Shown: piece after piece, positions 1 to 8,664 of the stretch
Numbering within the stretch: position 1 is the stretch's first letter
Layout of the letters: each line of letters starts with the position of its first letter
From: Corynebacterium sp. CNCTC7651
GTDB taxonomy: Bacteria; Actinomycetota; Actinomycetes; Mycobacteriales; Mycobacteriaceae
DNA length: 64,000 nucleotides
Reading direction: 5' to 3'
Assembly (NCBI RefSeq): GCF_021496665.1
Contig: NZ_CP071246.1
Coordinates: 1,550,001-1,614,000, forward strand
Notes under the pieces: generated by a model
The model's input: only the letters and a program-made list of their open reading frames with translations
Databases searched by the model: none
What the model was told of the DNA's origin: nothing
Program-made: the position numbers and the translations under genes

Positions 1-88
1 GTTCCGCCATGCGGTCGCGCATCACGGGGACGTGGCCGTGGTTGGCAGCAGGGTCGAAGTCCATGTCACTAACGTTGTGCTGTGCCAC
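1..88 (-). CDS. rsmH: 16S rRNA (cytosine1402-N4)-methyltransferase RsmH, N-terminal fragment
   Basis: Only the first codons lie in the window; the gene runs off the left edge. The reading frame on the minus strand gives MDFDPAANHGHVPVMRDRM, whose HVPVM stretch is the usual N-terminus of RsmH (MraW), the enzyme that methylates C1402 of 16S rRNA using S-adenosylmethionine. A GTG at 86-88 has an AGGGGG ribosome site about 9 nt upstream and is preferred; the ATG at 62-64 in the same frame is the alternative. It follows mraZ at the start of the dcw cell-division cluster, but with a 190-nt gap, so it may have its own promoter. Identification rests on about 20 residues plus position. Confidence 0.8.
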   Translation of the reverse strand, partial: MAQHNVSDMDFDPAANHGHVPVMRDRMAE

Positions 89-278
89 TTGGTGCCACCC
101 CCTGCCCTGTTGTCGCCGCCCGCGTGAAAGTCCCACTGTGTGTGGGGAGCGAGTAGAGCCCTGCCCGGGGCGGCCGTTCTGATGTCGGGGAAGTACACCA
201 GAAGAGCTACGCACCCCGGACAGAGTCCGTACACGCTCTCCGTCAGTAGTCAGCGCCTGCCGTGTGGGTAGTCAGCCC

Positions 279-713
279 CTACAGCAGACCGGAGAGAATG
301 TCGTCATCGTCCGCCGCCGAGAAAGCGGCTTCCGTCTCCTGTTGATATTGCGCCCAGGATTCTTGATCCCAGATCTCCAGAAAATCCACTGACCCGATGA
401 CTACGCATTCCTTGCTCAGGTTTGCGTACTCCCGGTGCGCCGGCGACAGCGTAATGCGACCGGAACCGTCCAGCGTCTGCTCATCCGCACTGGCAGCCAG
501 GTTACGAATGAACGCGCGAGCCTTCGGGTTCGTACGGGAAGCTGCCGCCGCCTTTCGGGCACGTGCGGCGAACTCCTCGCGGGGATAGACCGCAAGCGAG
601 TGGTCCTGCCCCTTGGTCACCATCAACCCGTCCGCCAGCTCCTCGCGGAACTTGGCGGGCAGTGTCAGGCGCCCCTTGTCGTCGAGCTTGGGAGTGTAGG
701 TTCCCAGAAACAT
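279..713 (-). CDS. mraZ: MraZ transcriptional regulator of the dcw cluster
   Basis: 144-aa protein beginning [19 protein letters not shown]. It carries the two SpoVT/AbrB-like half-domains of MraZ, visible as the DDKGR motif near residue 11 and the second GSGRITL motif near residue 92. MraZ forms ring oligomers that bind TGGG repeats and represses its own dcw operon in several bacteria. The ATG at 711-713 was chosen over an upstream in-frame GTG at 737 because AGGTAGG sits 7 nt before it and family members start with MFLG. The gene is first in the cluster, followed by rsmH. Three phased GTGGG boxes lie just upstream, consistent with autoregulation. Confidence 0.95.
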   Translation of the reverse strand: MFLGTYTPKLDDKGRLTLPAKFREELADGLMVTKGQDHSLAVYPREEFAARARKAAAASRTNPKARAFIRNLAASADEQTLDGSGRITLSPAHREYANLSKECVVIGSVDFLEIWDQESWAQYQQETEAAFSAADDDDILSGLL

Positions 714-822
714 CCGGTGACCTACCTTTCCTTCCACCTTCAGACCGAGCTCATGAAATTTTCTGCGCTTCGATCCATGCCGCCCACGTAGTCAAGATGG
801 ACACCACGTCTCTCCGCTGTGC

Positions 823-847
823 CCCACTTTAACCCACTTTCCCCCAC
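823..847 (-). promoter_or_regulatory. MraZ-box cluster 1 (mraZ operator)
   Basis: On the minus strand GTGGG occurs three times at exactly 10-bp spacing (complement CCCAC at 823-827, 833-837 and 843-847). MraZ is known to bind TGGGN repeats separated by 5 nt, so spacing, orientation (same as mraZ) and distance (about 110 nt upstream of the ATG) all fit an operator. Confidence 0.8.
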
Positions 848-1029
848 CTACGCCACACCGCACGGCAAAATAGCGGATAAAATTTAGAAAACTCCAGGTA
901 AATCGCGGTTTGAGCGGTGGCGAGCCCACCCGCGGAGCCCTGCCACAGCCAACTCATTTGTCACAGTAGACCCATGGGGCTCATGCTTATCGACGACACT
1001 CCGCAGCGTCTCACCAGGTCAAACGTGGC

Positions 1030-1067
1030 GTGGGGGAAGGTGGGGCATCCGAGTGGGCGAAAGTGGG
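1030..1067 (+). promoter_or_regulatory. Putative second MraZ-box cluster, opposite orientation
   Basis: GTGGG occurs on the plus strand at 1030-1034, 1040-1044, 1053-1057 and 1063-1067: two pairs with 10-bp internal period separated by 13 bp. It lies between the mraZ operator and the DUF3040 gene, next to that gene's terminator. Box identity matches the mraZ operator but the strand is reversed. Binding by MraZ is inferred. Confidence 0.5.
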
Positions 1068-1073
1068 GAAACG

Positions 1074-1101
1074 AAAAAACCTCCCGCATTGCGCGGGAGG
1101 T
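1074..1101 (-). terminator. Intrinsic terminator of the DUF3040 gene
   Basis: Inverted repeat ACCTCCCGC / GCGGGAGGT with a 3-5 nt loop, followed on the minus strand by a run of six T. It lies 20-50 nt after the DUF3040 stop codon and separates that gene from the mraZ promoter. Confidence 0.85.
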
Positions 1102-1123
1102 AAAGGTGGGAGGAAGTGGCGCG

Positions 1124-1516
1124 CTACTGGCGATCCTCAAAGCGGCGGCGGAAATTCTCCTCCATCGCCACAGTGCGCGGGGAACGGGCACGCTGTGCCT
1201 GGGAAGGCGCCTGCGGGCGGGATGTTGACGGCGCGGGGGCGCGCAGCGCCATAATGCCGCCGCCCAGCATGACCACAAATCCAATGACACTCAGCACAAT
1301 TGCCCAAATGCTCAGCGACGCCAGGGCAACGCCGCCAATAAGCAGGACCAGACCCAGCACCATGAGAGCGACGCTGCGCATGGTCAGGTTGCCGGTGGGC
1401 GCGGACACGCCAAAGCCAGCCTCATTTGCCACGGTGCTCCCAAACTTGGGATCTTCCGCGAGGAGGGACTGCTCAATCTCGCGGAGCATGCGCTGTTCTT
1501 GCTCAGAAAGAGACAC
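1124..1516 (-). CDS. DUF3040 small membrane protein
   Basis: 130-aa protein starting (GTG) SLSEQEQRMLREIEQSLL, the typical N-terminus of actinobacterial DUF3040 proteins (M. tuberculosis Rv2169c position next to mraZ). A soluble N-terminal helix is followed near residues 45-95 by two hydrophobic segments (VALMVLGLVLLIGGVALA and a second ending VVMLGGGIMAL), then a basic, Ser/Arg-rich tail. The start at 1516 has GGAG 8 nt upstream; an upstream ATG at 1603 would add an unconserved 29-residue leader. No biochemical role is established for the family. It is transcribed in the same direction as mraZ but ends in its own terminator. Confidence 0.85.
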   Translation of the reverse strand: MSLSEQEQRMLREIEQSLLAEDPKFGSTVANEAGFGVSAPTGNLTMRSVALMVLGLVLLIGGVALASLSIWAIVLSVIGFVVMLGGGIMALRAPAPSTSRPQAPSQAQRARSPRTVAMEENFRRRFEDRQ

Positions 1517-1626
1517 TTCGTTTTCTCCACAGCTCCGGGTAGGACGGTTGGTATGCGTAAGTACCAACGGCCATCGTAGCCGGTTTGTTCCCGGGGAAAA
1601 CATCGCTTCGCGGAATCACCCCATTG

Positions 1627-2058
1627 CTATGCCGCCATCACGTCGCCCGGGTGCACCTCTATATAGAAAGACTCCGCATCCTTGAGCAGCCGGCGCACCA
1701 AGTCCGCGTCCAGGTTGCGCTCTATGCCGGAGGCCACTCTCCCCCGCTGGCGCGAATATGCGCGAAACCGGTCCGCCCACGCTTTGCCACCCTCCCCCGT
1801 AAGCGCAAGCTTGTCCCACGCGCTGGTGGGCAGCCGCTTACGCTTGCGCAGCACCGGGGATTGCGCGTTCACCGCACCCGCCACACGAAGCGCCGCTTGG
1901 TAGGCGTACTCCATAGCGAGGTCAGGGCGGGAAGCTGCGAGCTCTGCCCGGGCGGCCCCCAAGAGGGACTCGGCCGACGCAAGAAAAGTGTCGCGCCGGG
2001 ACGGCCGGGCGGCTGCACCGTAGGTAGAGCTGGTGGTGGCGGAGATAACGCTGTTCAT
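1627..2058 (-). CDS. SAV_6107-type HEPN domain protein
   Basis: 143-aa, mostly helical protein: MNSVISATTSS, then a helix with ASAESLLGAARAELA, the AMEYAYQAALRVAGAV helix and a C-terminal DLVRRLLKDAESFYIEV helix. This pattern matches the actinobacterial HEPN-like proteins annotated as SAV_6107. No RX4-6H catalytic motif typical of HEPN ribonucleases is evident, so a nuclease role is not claimed. AAGGAAACCAAG in front of the ATG at 2056-2058 is a good ribosome site; the ORF extends upstream without conserved sequence. It lies between DUF3040 and a divergent GNAT gene, as in related corynebacteria. Confidence 0.7.
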   Translation of the reverse strand: MNSVISATTSSTYGAAARPSRRDTFLASAESLLGAARAELAASRPDLAMEYAYQAALRVAGAVNAQSPVLRKRKRLPTSAWDKLALTGEGGKAWADRFRAYSRQRGRVASGIERNLDADLVRRLLKDAESFYIEVHPGDVMAA

Positions 2059-2147
2059 CTTGGTTTCCTTCCGTTGTTCTCGGTATTGCCCATAACCTAA
2101 AACAACCGTTCGAGATCCAATCTGGAAGAGTCGCACATTCGTTCGAA

Positions 2148-2158
2148 CGTCGAAAAGC
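2148..2158 (-). repeat. Example of the dispersed 11-mer GCTTWTCGACG
   Basis: CGTCGAAAAGC on the plus strand, followed by AAAAGCCCC. It is one of 21 copies of GCTTWTCGACG that I located in the window; this copy is intergenic and shows the frequent GGGGC-N-TGCTTWTCGACG extended form. All positions are given in the findings. Confidence 0.6.
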
Positions 2159-2212
2159 AAAAGCCCCTAAAAACCGCCTCCGATGATGGGCGCGGCGTGG
2201 TTAGGTGGTGGG

Positions 2213-2779
2213 GTGAGCGTAGAAATCCGCAGGCTCAGCGCGGGCGAGTACTCCATGCTCGTGCCCACGCTGGTGGATATTTATATGGCTGCGATGGAGT
2301 ATGACCCGGCGATTCGGGAGCAGCGGGTGCGCATCTGGCGCGGCGAAGTGAGCTGGCCGGGGTTCACTGCTATTGCCGCGATTGAGGGCGGGGATGTGAT
2401 CGGGGTGGCGTACGGCTTCATCGGCAGTCGCGAGCGCTGGTGGGACCGCCAGCTGATGCGGAGCATGGAGGAAAACGGGGGGATCACCCCGCGGCGCCGC
2501 GAGATTCTCAACAGCTACTTCGAGGTAGCGGAGATTCATGTCCTGCCCGGCCACCAGGGGCGCGGCATTGGGGCGAAGCTGCTGACGGAGCTGCTCAAGC
2601 TTGCCCCGGCGGAGTGGGCGCTATTGTCCACCCCCGAAATCGACGGCGAAGCGAACGGCGCGTTTGGGCTCTACAGGAAGTACGGGTTTGAGGATCTAGC
2701 GCGCAACTTCATGTACCCGGGCGACCCTAGGCCATTTGCCATCCTTGGCCGTCGGCTGCCGCTTCCCAGTGGTCTGTAG
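2213..2779 (+). CDS. GNAT-family N-acetyltransferase (Rv2170-like)
   Basis: 188-aa protein (GTG start, SVEIRRLSAGEYSML). The acetyl-CoA binding motif A is visible as VLPGHQGRGIGAKLLTELL near residue 110-128, matching the R/Q-x-x-G-x-G/A pattern, followed by the GLYRKYGF motif typical of GNAT proteins. The M. tuberculosis gene at this position, Rv2170, encodes a lysine acetyltransferase reported to act on isocitrate lyase; function here is inferred from family and synteny. GTG 2213 is preferred because an AGGTGG precedes it; ATG codons at 2183 and 2186 are in frame and cannot be excluded. It is divergent from the HEPN-like gene. Confidence 0.8.
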   Translation: MSVEIRRLSAGEYSMLVPTLVDIYMAAMEYDPAIREQRVRIWRGEVSWPGFTAIAAIEGGDVIGVAYGFIGSRERWWDRQLMRSMEENGGITPRRREILNSYFEVAEIHVLPGHQGRGIGAKLLTELLKLAPAEWALLSTPEIDGEANGAFGLYRKYGFEDLARNFMYPGDPRPFAILGRRLPLPSGL

Positions 2780-2818
2780 TGTTGGTGGGCGAATAATGCC
2801 GATACGAAGGAGCCATAC

Positions 2819-3904
2819 GTGCAGCACCGCGGATTGACCATCACTGAGGTGCCCGCAGCGGTAGAAGCGCAGCTTGCCTCGTTTTTCGCTGGCCAAGAAT
2901 CCGTGATTGCAGAGCTGGGTAGCCCGGTGGAGCGCGCGGTGGAGCACCTCAAGCGCTTCGTGCTCGGGGGCGGCAAGCGGATCCGCCCCCTCTACGGCTG
3001 GACCGGGTTTGTGGGCAGCGGGGGCTGCGAGCGCGGCGGCGAGGACCCGGAGGCGGTGCTGCGCGCCGTGTCCTCCCTGGAGTTCATCCAGGCCTGCGCC
3101 CTGATTCACGACGATATTATTGATGCCTCCGACACCCGCCGCGGCGCCCCCACCGTCCACCGCGCAATTGAGGCGCAGCACCGCGAAGGCAACCTGCGGG
3201 GCGATGCCGCGGCGTACGGTGAACATGCCGCCATCTTGATCGGCGATCTGGCGCTGGTGTGGGCGGAGGACATGTGGCGCGGCTCTGGGGTCTCGCAAGA
3301 CGCGCTCGCCCGCGCCGAGGATGCCTGGCGCGGCATGCGCACCGAGGTCATTGGCGGCCAGATCCTGGACATCGCCCTTGAAACGGAGGGCAGCGAATCT
3401 GCTGAGATGGCCGATCGGGTGAACCGGTTCAAGACTGCCGCGTACACCATTGAGCGCCCGCTGCACCTGGGTGCGGCTCTGGCCGGGGCGCCTGCGGAAA
3501 CTATCGCGGCGTTCCGCGGTTACGGCCGGGACATCGGGATTGCTTTTCAGCTTCGCGACGATATCTTGGGGGTCTTCGGCGACGCCGCGATTACCGGCAA
3601 GCCGGCTGGGGACGACATCCGCGAGGGCAAGCGCACAGTGCTCTACACCTCGGCGTTGTCCCTGCTCGACGCTGCCGATCCTTCCGCCGCGGCGGAACTG
3701 CGTGCCGGCATCGGGGCCGTGGACGCGGACGTGGACCGGCTCGCCGCGCTCATCGCACGCAGCGGTGCCGTTGATGCGGTGGAGGCGCGCATCGATGAGC
3801 TCACCGCGTCTGGCCTGACCTACTTGGAGCAGGCGCCGATCAGCGATGAGGCCGTGTCCACGCTGCGCCAGCTGGCGATCAAGTCCACCGCGCGGCGGAG
3901 CTAA
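2819..3904 (+). CDS. Polyprenyl diphosphate synthase (IdsA/GrcC type)
   Basis: 361-aa trans-prenyltransferase that condenses isopentenyl diphosphate with allylic diphosphates, probably making geranylgeranyl-type chains for polyprenol or menaquinone synthesis. Visible motifs: GGKRIRP, the first Asp-rich motif in HDDIIDASD with the downstream RRG, and the second in LRDDILGVFGD, where the last Asp of DDxxD is Gly as in corynebacterial IdsA proteins. The GTG at 2819 has AGGAG 8 nt upstream. Product chain length cannot be read directly. The gene converges on the next gene, sharing the stop-codon bases CTAA at 3901-3904. Confidence 0.9.
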   Translation: MQHRGLTITEVPAAVEAQLASFFAGQESVIAELGSPVERAVEHLKRFVLGGGKRIRPLYGWTGFVGSGGCERGGEDPEAVLRAVSSLEFIQACALIHDDIIDASDTRRGAPTVHRAIEAQHREGNLRGDAAAYGEHAAILIGDLALVWAEDMWRGSGVSQDALARAEDAWRGMRTEVIGGQILDIALETEGSESAEMADRVNRFKTAAYTIERPLHLGAALAGAPAETIAAFRGYGRDIGIAFQLRDDILGVFGDAAITGKPAGDDIREGKRTVLYTSALSLLDAADPSAAAELRAGIGAVDADVDRLAALIARSGAVDAVEARIDELTASGLTYLEQAPISDEAVSTLRQLAIKSTARRS

Positions 3905-4275
3905 AACGCCATCGCCTGCGCGCGGCGGATGACTTCGCGCGCGCCGTGGCCGTGCAGCGCGTCGATCGGGCGGCCCGGCAGCGTCTCATCCGGCGTGAAG
4001 AGGAACTGCAGGATCTCGTCCTGCGCGAAACCGCCGTCTGCCAGCACCGTGATCGCGCCGGAGACAAACTTGGACAGCTCGCCGTTGTGCAGCAGCAACG
4101 CAGGAACGGTACGCACGCCGTCCTTCTTGTACACAACCAGCTTGCCGGCACCGACAATGTCGTGGACCTTGGTCACAGGGACGCCGAGCAGCTCGGCGAC
4201 CTCGGGGAAGGTGTACAAGTCCTCGCCGGCTAGGAGCTCGTCGAGAGAAGGCGGGGTCTGCTGCGGGAAAGTCAC
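3901..4275 (-). CDS. HTH DNA-binding protein, Rv2175c-like PknL partner
   Basis: 124-aa protein, GTG start then TFPQQTPPSLDELLAG. An excisionase/MerR-like winged helix-turn-helix covers roughly residues 20-65 (YTFPEVAELLGVPVTKVHDI). In M. tuberculosis Rv2175c is a DNA-binding protein phosphorylated by PknL and is encoded beside it; the same divergent arrangement is seen here. The short N-terminal stretch TFPQQT contains a threonine like the phosphorylated one of Rv2175c (inference). There is no Shine-Dalgarno sequence; a TAAACT hexamer lies 7 nt before the GTG, so the mRNA is probably leaderless. The stop overlaps the convergent polyprenyl synthase stop. Confidence 0.85.
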   Translation of the reverse strand: MTFPQQTPPSLDELLAGEDLYTFPEVAELLGVPVTKVHDIVGAGKLVVYKKDGVRTVPALLLHNGELSKFVSGAITVLADGGFAQDEILQFLFTPDETLPGRPIDALHGHGAREVIRRAQAMAF

Positions 4276-4282
4276 GCACCGT

Positions 4283-4288
4283 AGTTTA
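4283..4288 (-). promoter_or_regulatory. -10 element, leaderless start of the Rv2175c-like gene
   Basis: TAAACT on the minus strand ends 7 nt before the GTG start codon, placing the transcription start at or next to the first base of the codon. No ribosome binding site is present. Confidence 0.6.
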
Positions 4289-4340
4289 GCGCCCGCACCT
4301 GCATTAGCCATTGGTCGCGCCGGTTCGCCATACTGGGTGC

Positions 4341-5633
4341 ATGCAGTTGGCAGTGGGAGATACCCTGGAGGGCCGCTACGTCATCGACCGCCCCATCGCG
4401 CGCGGCGGCATGGCCACGGTCTACCGCTGCGTGGATACGCGCCTGGGCCGCGAGGTGGCCGCCAAGGTCATGCACGAGCAGTACGTGCACGATCCCGTGT
4501 TCCGCGACCGCTTCCGCCGCGAAGCGCGCGCACTGGCCCAGCTCTCCCACCCCAACCTGGTCAACGTCTACGACTTTTCGGCCCAAGGCGAGGTCATCTA
4601 CCTCATCATGGAGCTGATTAAGGGGGGCACGCTGCGCGAGCTTCTCGACGAACGCGGCCCGATGCCGCCACACGCCGCCGCAGCGGTGATGCGGGGCATG
4701 CTGACAGGGTTGGCGGTCGCGCACGCTCGCGGCTTGATTCACCGCGACATCAAACCGGACAATGTGCTGATTAACGAGGACCACAGTGTGAAACTGGCGG
4801 ACTTCGGCCTGGTCCGCGCCGCCGCTGAAGCGACCCACTCCACCGACCAGATCGTGGGCACCGTGTCCTACCTCTCCCCCGAGCAGGTGGACGGCTCCCC
4901 CATGACTCACGCTTCCGACGTGTATTCGGCCGGCATCCTGCTCTTCGAGCTGCTCACCGGCCGCACCCCGTTCACGGGAGAGACGCAACTGGCGAAGGCG
5001 TACGCGCGCCTCACCGCGGACGTTCCGGCACCGAGCGCGCTGATTGCCGGGGTGCCCAAGCTTTTCGACGAACTGGTGGCCACCGCCACCGCCCGACGCC
5101 CGGAAGATCGTTTCCGCGATGCGACGGAGTTCCTCCACGCGTTAAATGATGTGGCCGACGCGCTGGCGCTGCCCGAATACACGGTGCCCGTGCCGCGCAA
5201 CTCCGCGGCGAATCGAGCGGCCGCGCACCCGACCAATTTCGGTGTCCTCGGCGCAAGCGCGCCGGCGGCGAGTGCTGAGCCCGCGCCGACGCAGTCGCCC
5301 AGCCGCTCCGCAGAGGCACAGCGGTTCGAGCCGCGGCGGGCGGAGCCGACCCAAACCCGCTACGCGGAACCGGTGCAGCCGCGCCCCTATGCACAACCGG
5401 TGGAACCGCGCCCGTACGCGGAACCGGTGCAGCCGCGTGTTCCTGCGAACGTCGATACGCATGCCCCCGCAAAAGAGGAAGCCCCGGAGGTCAACCCTGT
5501 GACCAACCGGGGCGGGGTGGGGCTTGCCGTGTTCTTGGTGCTTGCCGTCGCCGCCACCGCCGCCGTGGCAATCGGCGGTTGGTGGTTCGGCTCCGGCATG
5601 TACGGCGAAGTGCCGCCGCTGATCGCCGGCTAG
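4341..5633 (+). CDS. pknL: Serine/threonine protein kinase PknL
   Basis: 430-aa membrane kinase. The kinase domain covers about residues 10-270: Gly loop ARGGMATVY (20-28), ATP-binding Lys42, HRDIKPDN with catalytic Asp136, DFG at 154-156, activation segment with Thr165/Thr168/Ser167, and SPEQ at the APE position. A Pro/Glu/Arg-rich linker follows with degenerate YAEPVQPR repeats. One transmembrane helix near residues 393-417 (GGVGLAVFLVLAVAATAAV) leaves only about 14 residues outside the cell, so there is no PASTA sensor, as in PknL. The ATG at 4341 is preceded by CATACT at 6 nt and no SD, suggesting a leaderless or near-leaderless message divergent from the Rv2175c-like gene. Confidence 0.93.
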   Translation: MQLAVGDTLEGRYVIDRPIARGGMATVYRCVDTRLGREVAAKVMHEQYVHDPVFRDRFRREARALAQLSHPNLVNVYDFSAQGEVIYLIMELIKGGTLRELLDERGPMPPHAAAAVMRGMLTGLAVAHARGLIHRDIKPDNVLINEDHSVKLADFGLVRAAAEATHSTDQIVGTVSYLSPEQVDGSPMTHASDVYSAGILLFELLTGRTPFTGETQLAKAYARLTADVPAPSALIAGVPKLFDELVATATARRPEDRFRDATEFLHALNDVADALALPEYTVPVPRNSAANRAAAHPTNFGVLGASAPAASAEPAPTQSPSRSAEAQRFEPRRAEPTQTRYAEPVQPRPYAQPVEPRPYAEPVQPRVPANVDTHAPAKEEAPEVNPVTNRGGVGLAVFLVLAVAATAAVAIGGWWFGSGMYGEVPPLIAG

Positions 5634-5649
5634 CAGCTGGTAGCGCAGG

Positions 5650-7095
<1,446 letters not shown>

Positions 7096-7107
7096 TCAAC
7101 GAGTGGA

Positions 7108-7629
7108 CTACAGATTCCGCGATGTGGACACTTTGCCGTTGCGGTCCAGCGGCAACACGGCGGCGCAAGCGCGGTACTTCTGCAGGTTGTGGCGCGCATC
7201 CACCAACGCGTCATGATTGCCGTCCGGAATCTGCGGCAGCCGGGGTCTGCCCGCCATATGCCAATACTGCTTCAGCTCACGGGTAAAGCGAGGTAGTTCG
7301 CGGGGGAGGCCCCGCATGTCGCCCCACAACTGCGCCAGCACAACATGGTCGTACGCGCCCACCCACGCCCACAGCTCCGGCTTGGTGTGGCCGGTGGTTA
7401 GAAACGCGAGCACGTCCTCGCGGATTCTCCGCAGCGGCTTCCACACCGGGTCAGCCCTGTCCGGCAGCTTGTTCAGCACGTTGCAGCGCACCCAGCTGTT
7501 GGCGCGCGCGGGGTCGAACTCCGTGGAGACGGCGTAGTACTCGCGCCCGTCCTCAGCAACAATGCCGATAGAGACGAGCTCGATCGTCGTGCCGTCCTCG
7601 ATGAACTCCGTGTCGTAGAAATAGCGCAC
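7108..7629 (-). CDS. DEDDh-type 3'-5' exoribonuclease (Rv2179c family)
   Basis: 173-aa protein starting (GTG) RYFYDTEFIEDG. The DEDD exonuclease signature is present: Asp/Glu in YDTEF, an Asp in AWVGAYDHVVL and the His/Asp pair in NHDALVDARHN near the C-terminus. Rv2179c of M. tuberculosis is a founding member of this RNase family that degrades 3' overhangs of RNA. The GTG at 7629 was chosen because family members begin with RYFYDTEF; longer starts would overlap the upstream gene. It begins 4 nt after the stop of the 81-aa membrane protein gene, so the two are probably co-transcribed with the acyltransferase. Confidence 0.88.
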   Translation of the reverse strand: MRYFYDTEFIEDGTTIELVSIGIVAEDGREYYAVSTEFDPARANSWVRCNVLNKLPDRADPVWKPLRRIREDVLAFLTTGHTKPELWAWVGAYDHVVLAQLWGDMRGLPRELPRFTRELKQYWHMAGRPRLPQIPDGNHDALVDARHNLQKYRACAAVLPLDRNGKVSTSRNL

Positions 7630-7633
7630 CGGG

Positions 7634-7879
7634 CTATCGCCTCGGCTCTCCACGCAGCTCCTGCTGCGCCTGGCGCGCGGTGTTCCGGCGCTGGCGCGCG
7701 GTCTCCGAGGCCTCGGAACCGTCAGCGGCGTCCCGGCGCGGCCAGAACATCACTACGGCAACCAGCACCACGGCGAGCGGGGCGATGATCGTGGTGTAAA
7801 ACTCCGCGCGCGAGGCAACCAGGTACGCCGCAACAATCAGCACGACCAAAACGACGCGGGTGACCAGATCCTTATCCAC
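7634..7879 (-). CDS. Small two-helix membrane protein, unknown function
   Basis: 81 aa. Two hydrophobic segments (RVVLVVLIVAAYLVA, about residues 8-22, and TTIIAPLAVVLVAVVMFW, about 29-46) are followed by a charged tail rich in Arg, Gln and Glu (ARQRRNTARQAQQELRGEPRR). No family is recognised. It begins immediately after the stop of the acyltransferase gene (adjacent bases 7879/7880) and ends 4 nt before the exoribonuclease start, so it belongs to a three-gene operon. It occupies the position where mycobacteria carry the larger Rv2180c membrane protein. Confidence 0.75.
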   Translation of the reverse strand: MDKDLVTRVVLVVLIVAAYLVASRAEFYTTIIAPLAVVLVAVVMFWPRRDAADGSEASETARQRRNTARQAQQELRGEPRR

Positions 7880-8653
7880 TTAGGCGCGCTCCTTGCCGTC
7901 CGCAACAACGGTTTCCTTCTCGCCGCCCGGCTCTGCGCCCTCCGGGTACTCCCCCGTCTGCTCCAGCGCCTTCTTCACATCGGACGCGTAGACATCCACA
8001 TTCGGGCTGCCAACAAGCTTCGCCAACTCGTGCATCACGTAATCCGTGAACGGGCGCATGACATCGCGGGAGCTCGGATCGAAGCCGTGCTCCTGCGCCC
8101 AGGCGTGCGGGTCAATCGGCTCAGAAACCTTGATGCGCACCTTCGCCGGGCGCGGGATGGAGGTGCCGATCGGGTTCGCGTCGCGGGTGCCAATCATCGC
8201 GATCAGCACCACGGGCACGCCGGTGGCCATGGCGATGCGCGCCATACCGGTGCGGCCACGGTACACACGCCCGTCCGGGGAGCGCGTGCCCTCCGGGTAA
8301 ATGCCAAACACGTCGCCGCGCCCCAGTACATCCTCAGCCGCTTGCTGCAGCGCAGCGCCAGCGTCACTGCTGGAGCGATCCACGGGGATCTGCCCCACGG
8401 AGGAGAAGAAGAACTTCTGAATCCTGCCCTTCAGCCCCGGCGCCGTGAAGTACTCCTTCTTGGCCGGGAACTGGATCTGGCGGCGCATCATCAACGGCAG
8501 GTAGAACGAATCCATCACCGCTTGGTGGTTGGATGCCAAGATCACGGGGCCGGTTTCCGGGATGTGCTCCGAACCGGAAATCGTCGGGCGATTCCACACC
8601 AGCAGCGGCGGGCCCAAAATCGCCTTGAACAGCGAGTACCAGTGGTTCTGCAT
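7880..8653 (-). CDS. 1-acyl-sn-glycerol-3-phosphate acyltransferase (PlsC family)
   Basis: 257-aa acyltransferase of phospholipid synthesis. The catalytic HX4D motif appears as NHQAVMDSFYLP near residue 41, and the second motif as YPEGTRSPDG near residue 133. Position and sequence correspond to Rv2182c. The C-terminal 40 residues are acidic and not part of the core fold. It is the first gene of the operon with the 81-aa membrane protein and the exoribonuclease, and starts only 11 nt after the glucokinase stop, so transcription may continue from that gene. The acyl-donor and acceptor specificity cannot be told from sequence. Confidence 0.9.
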   Translation of the reverse strand: MQNHWYSLFKAILGPPLLVWNRPTISGSEHIPETGPVILASNHQAVMDSFYLPLMMRRQIQFPAKKEYFTAPGLKGRIQKFFFSSVGQIPVDRSSSDAGAALQQAAEDVLGRGDVFGIYPEGTRSPDGRVYRGRTGMARIAMATGVPVVLIAMIGTRDANPIGTSIPRPAKVRIKVSEPIDPHAWAQEHGFDPSSRDVMRPFTDYVMHELAKLVGSPNVDVYASDVKKALEQTGEYPEGAEPGGEKETVVADGKERA

Positions 8654-8664
8654 CGTCGACTCCC

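Noticed and set aside
917..1290. ORFs in the mraZ-DUF3040 gap
   Set aside because: They overlap the MraZ boxes, the terminator and the DUF3040 coding sequence; no conserved product is recognisable.
2138..2150. CGTTCGAACG palindrome as a possible LexA/SOS box
   Set aside because: The flanking bases do not match the TCGAAC-N4-GTTCGA-type spacing of actinobacterial SOS boxes, and neighbouring genes are not SOS genes.
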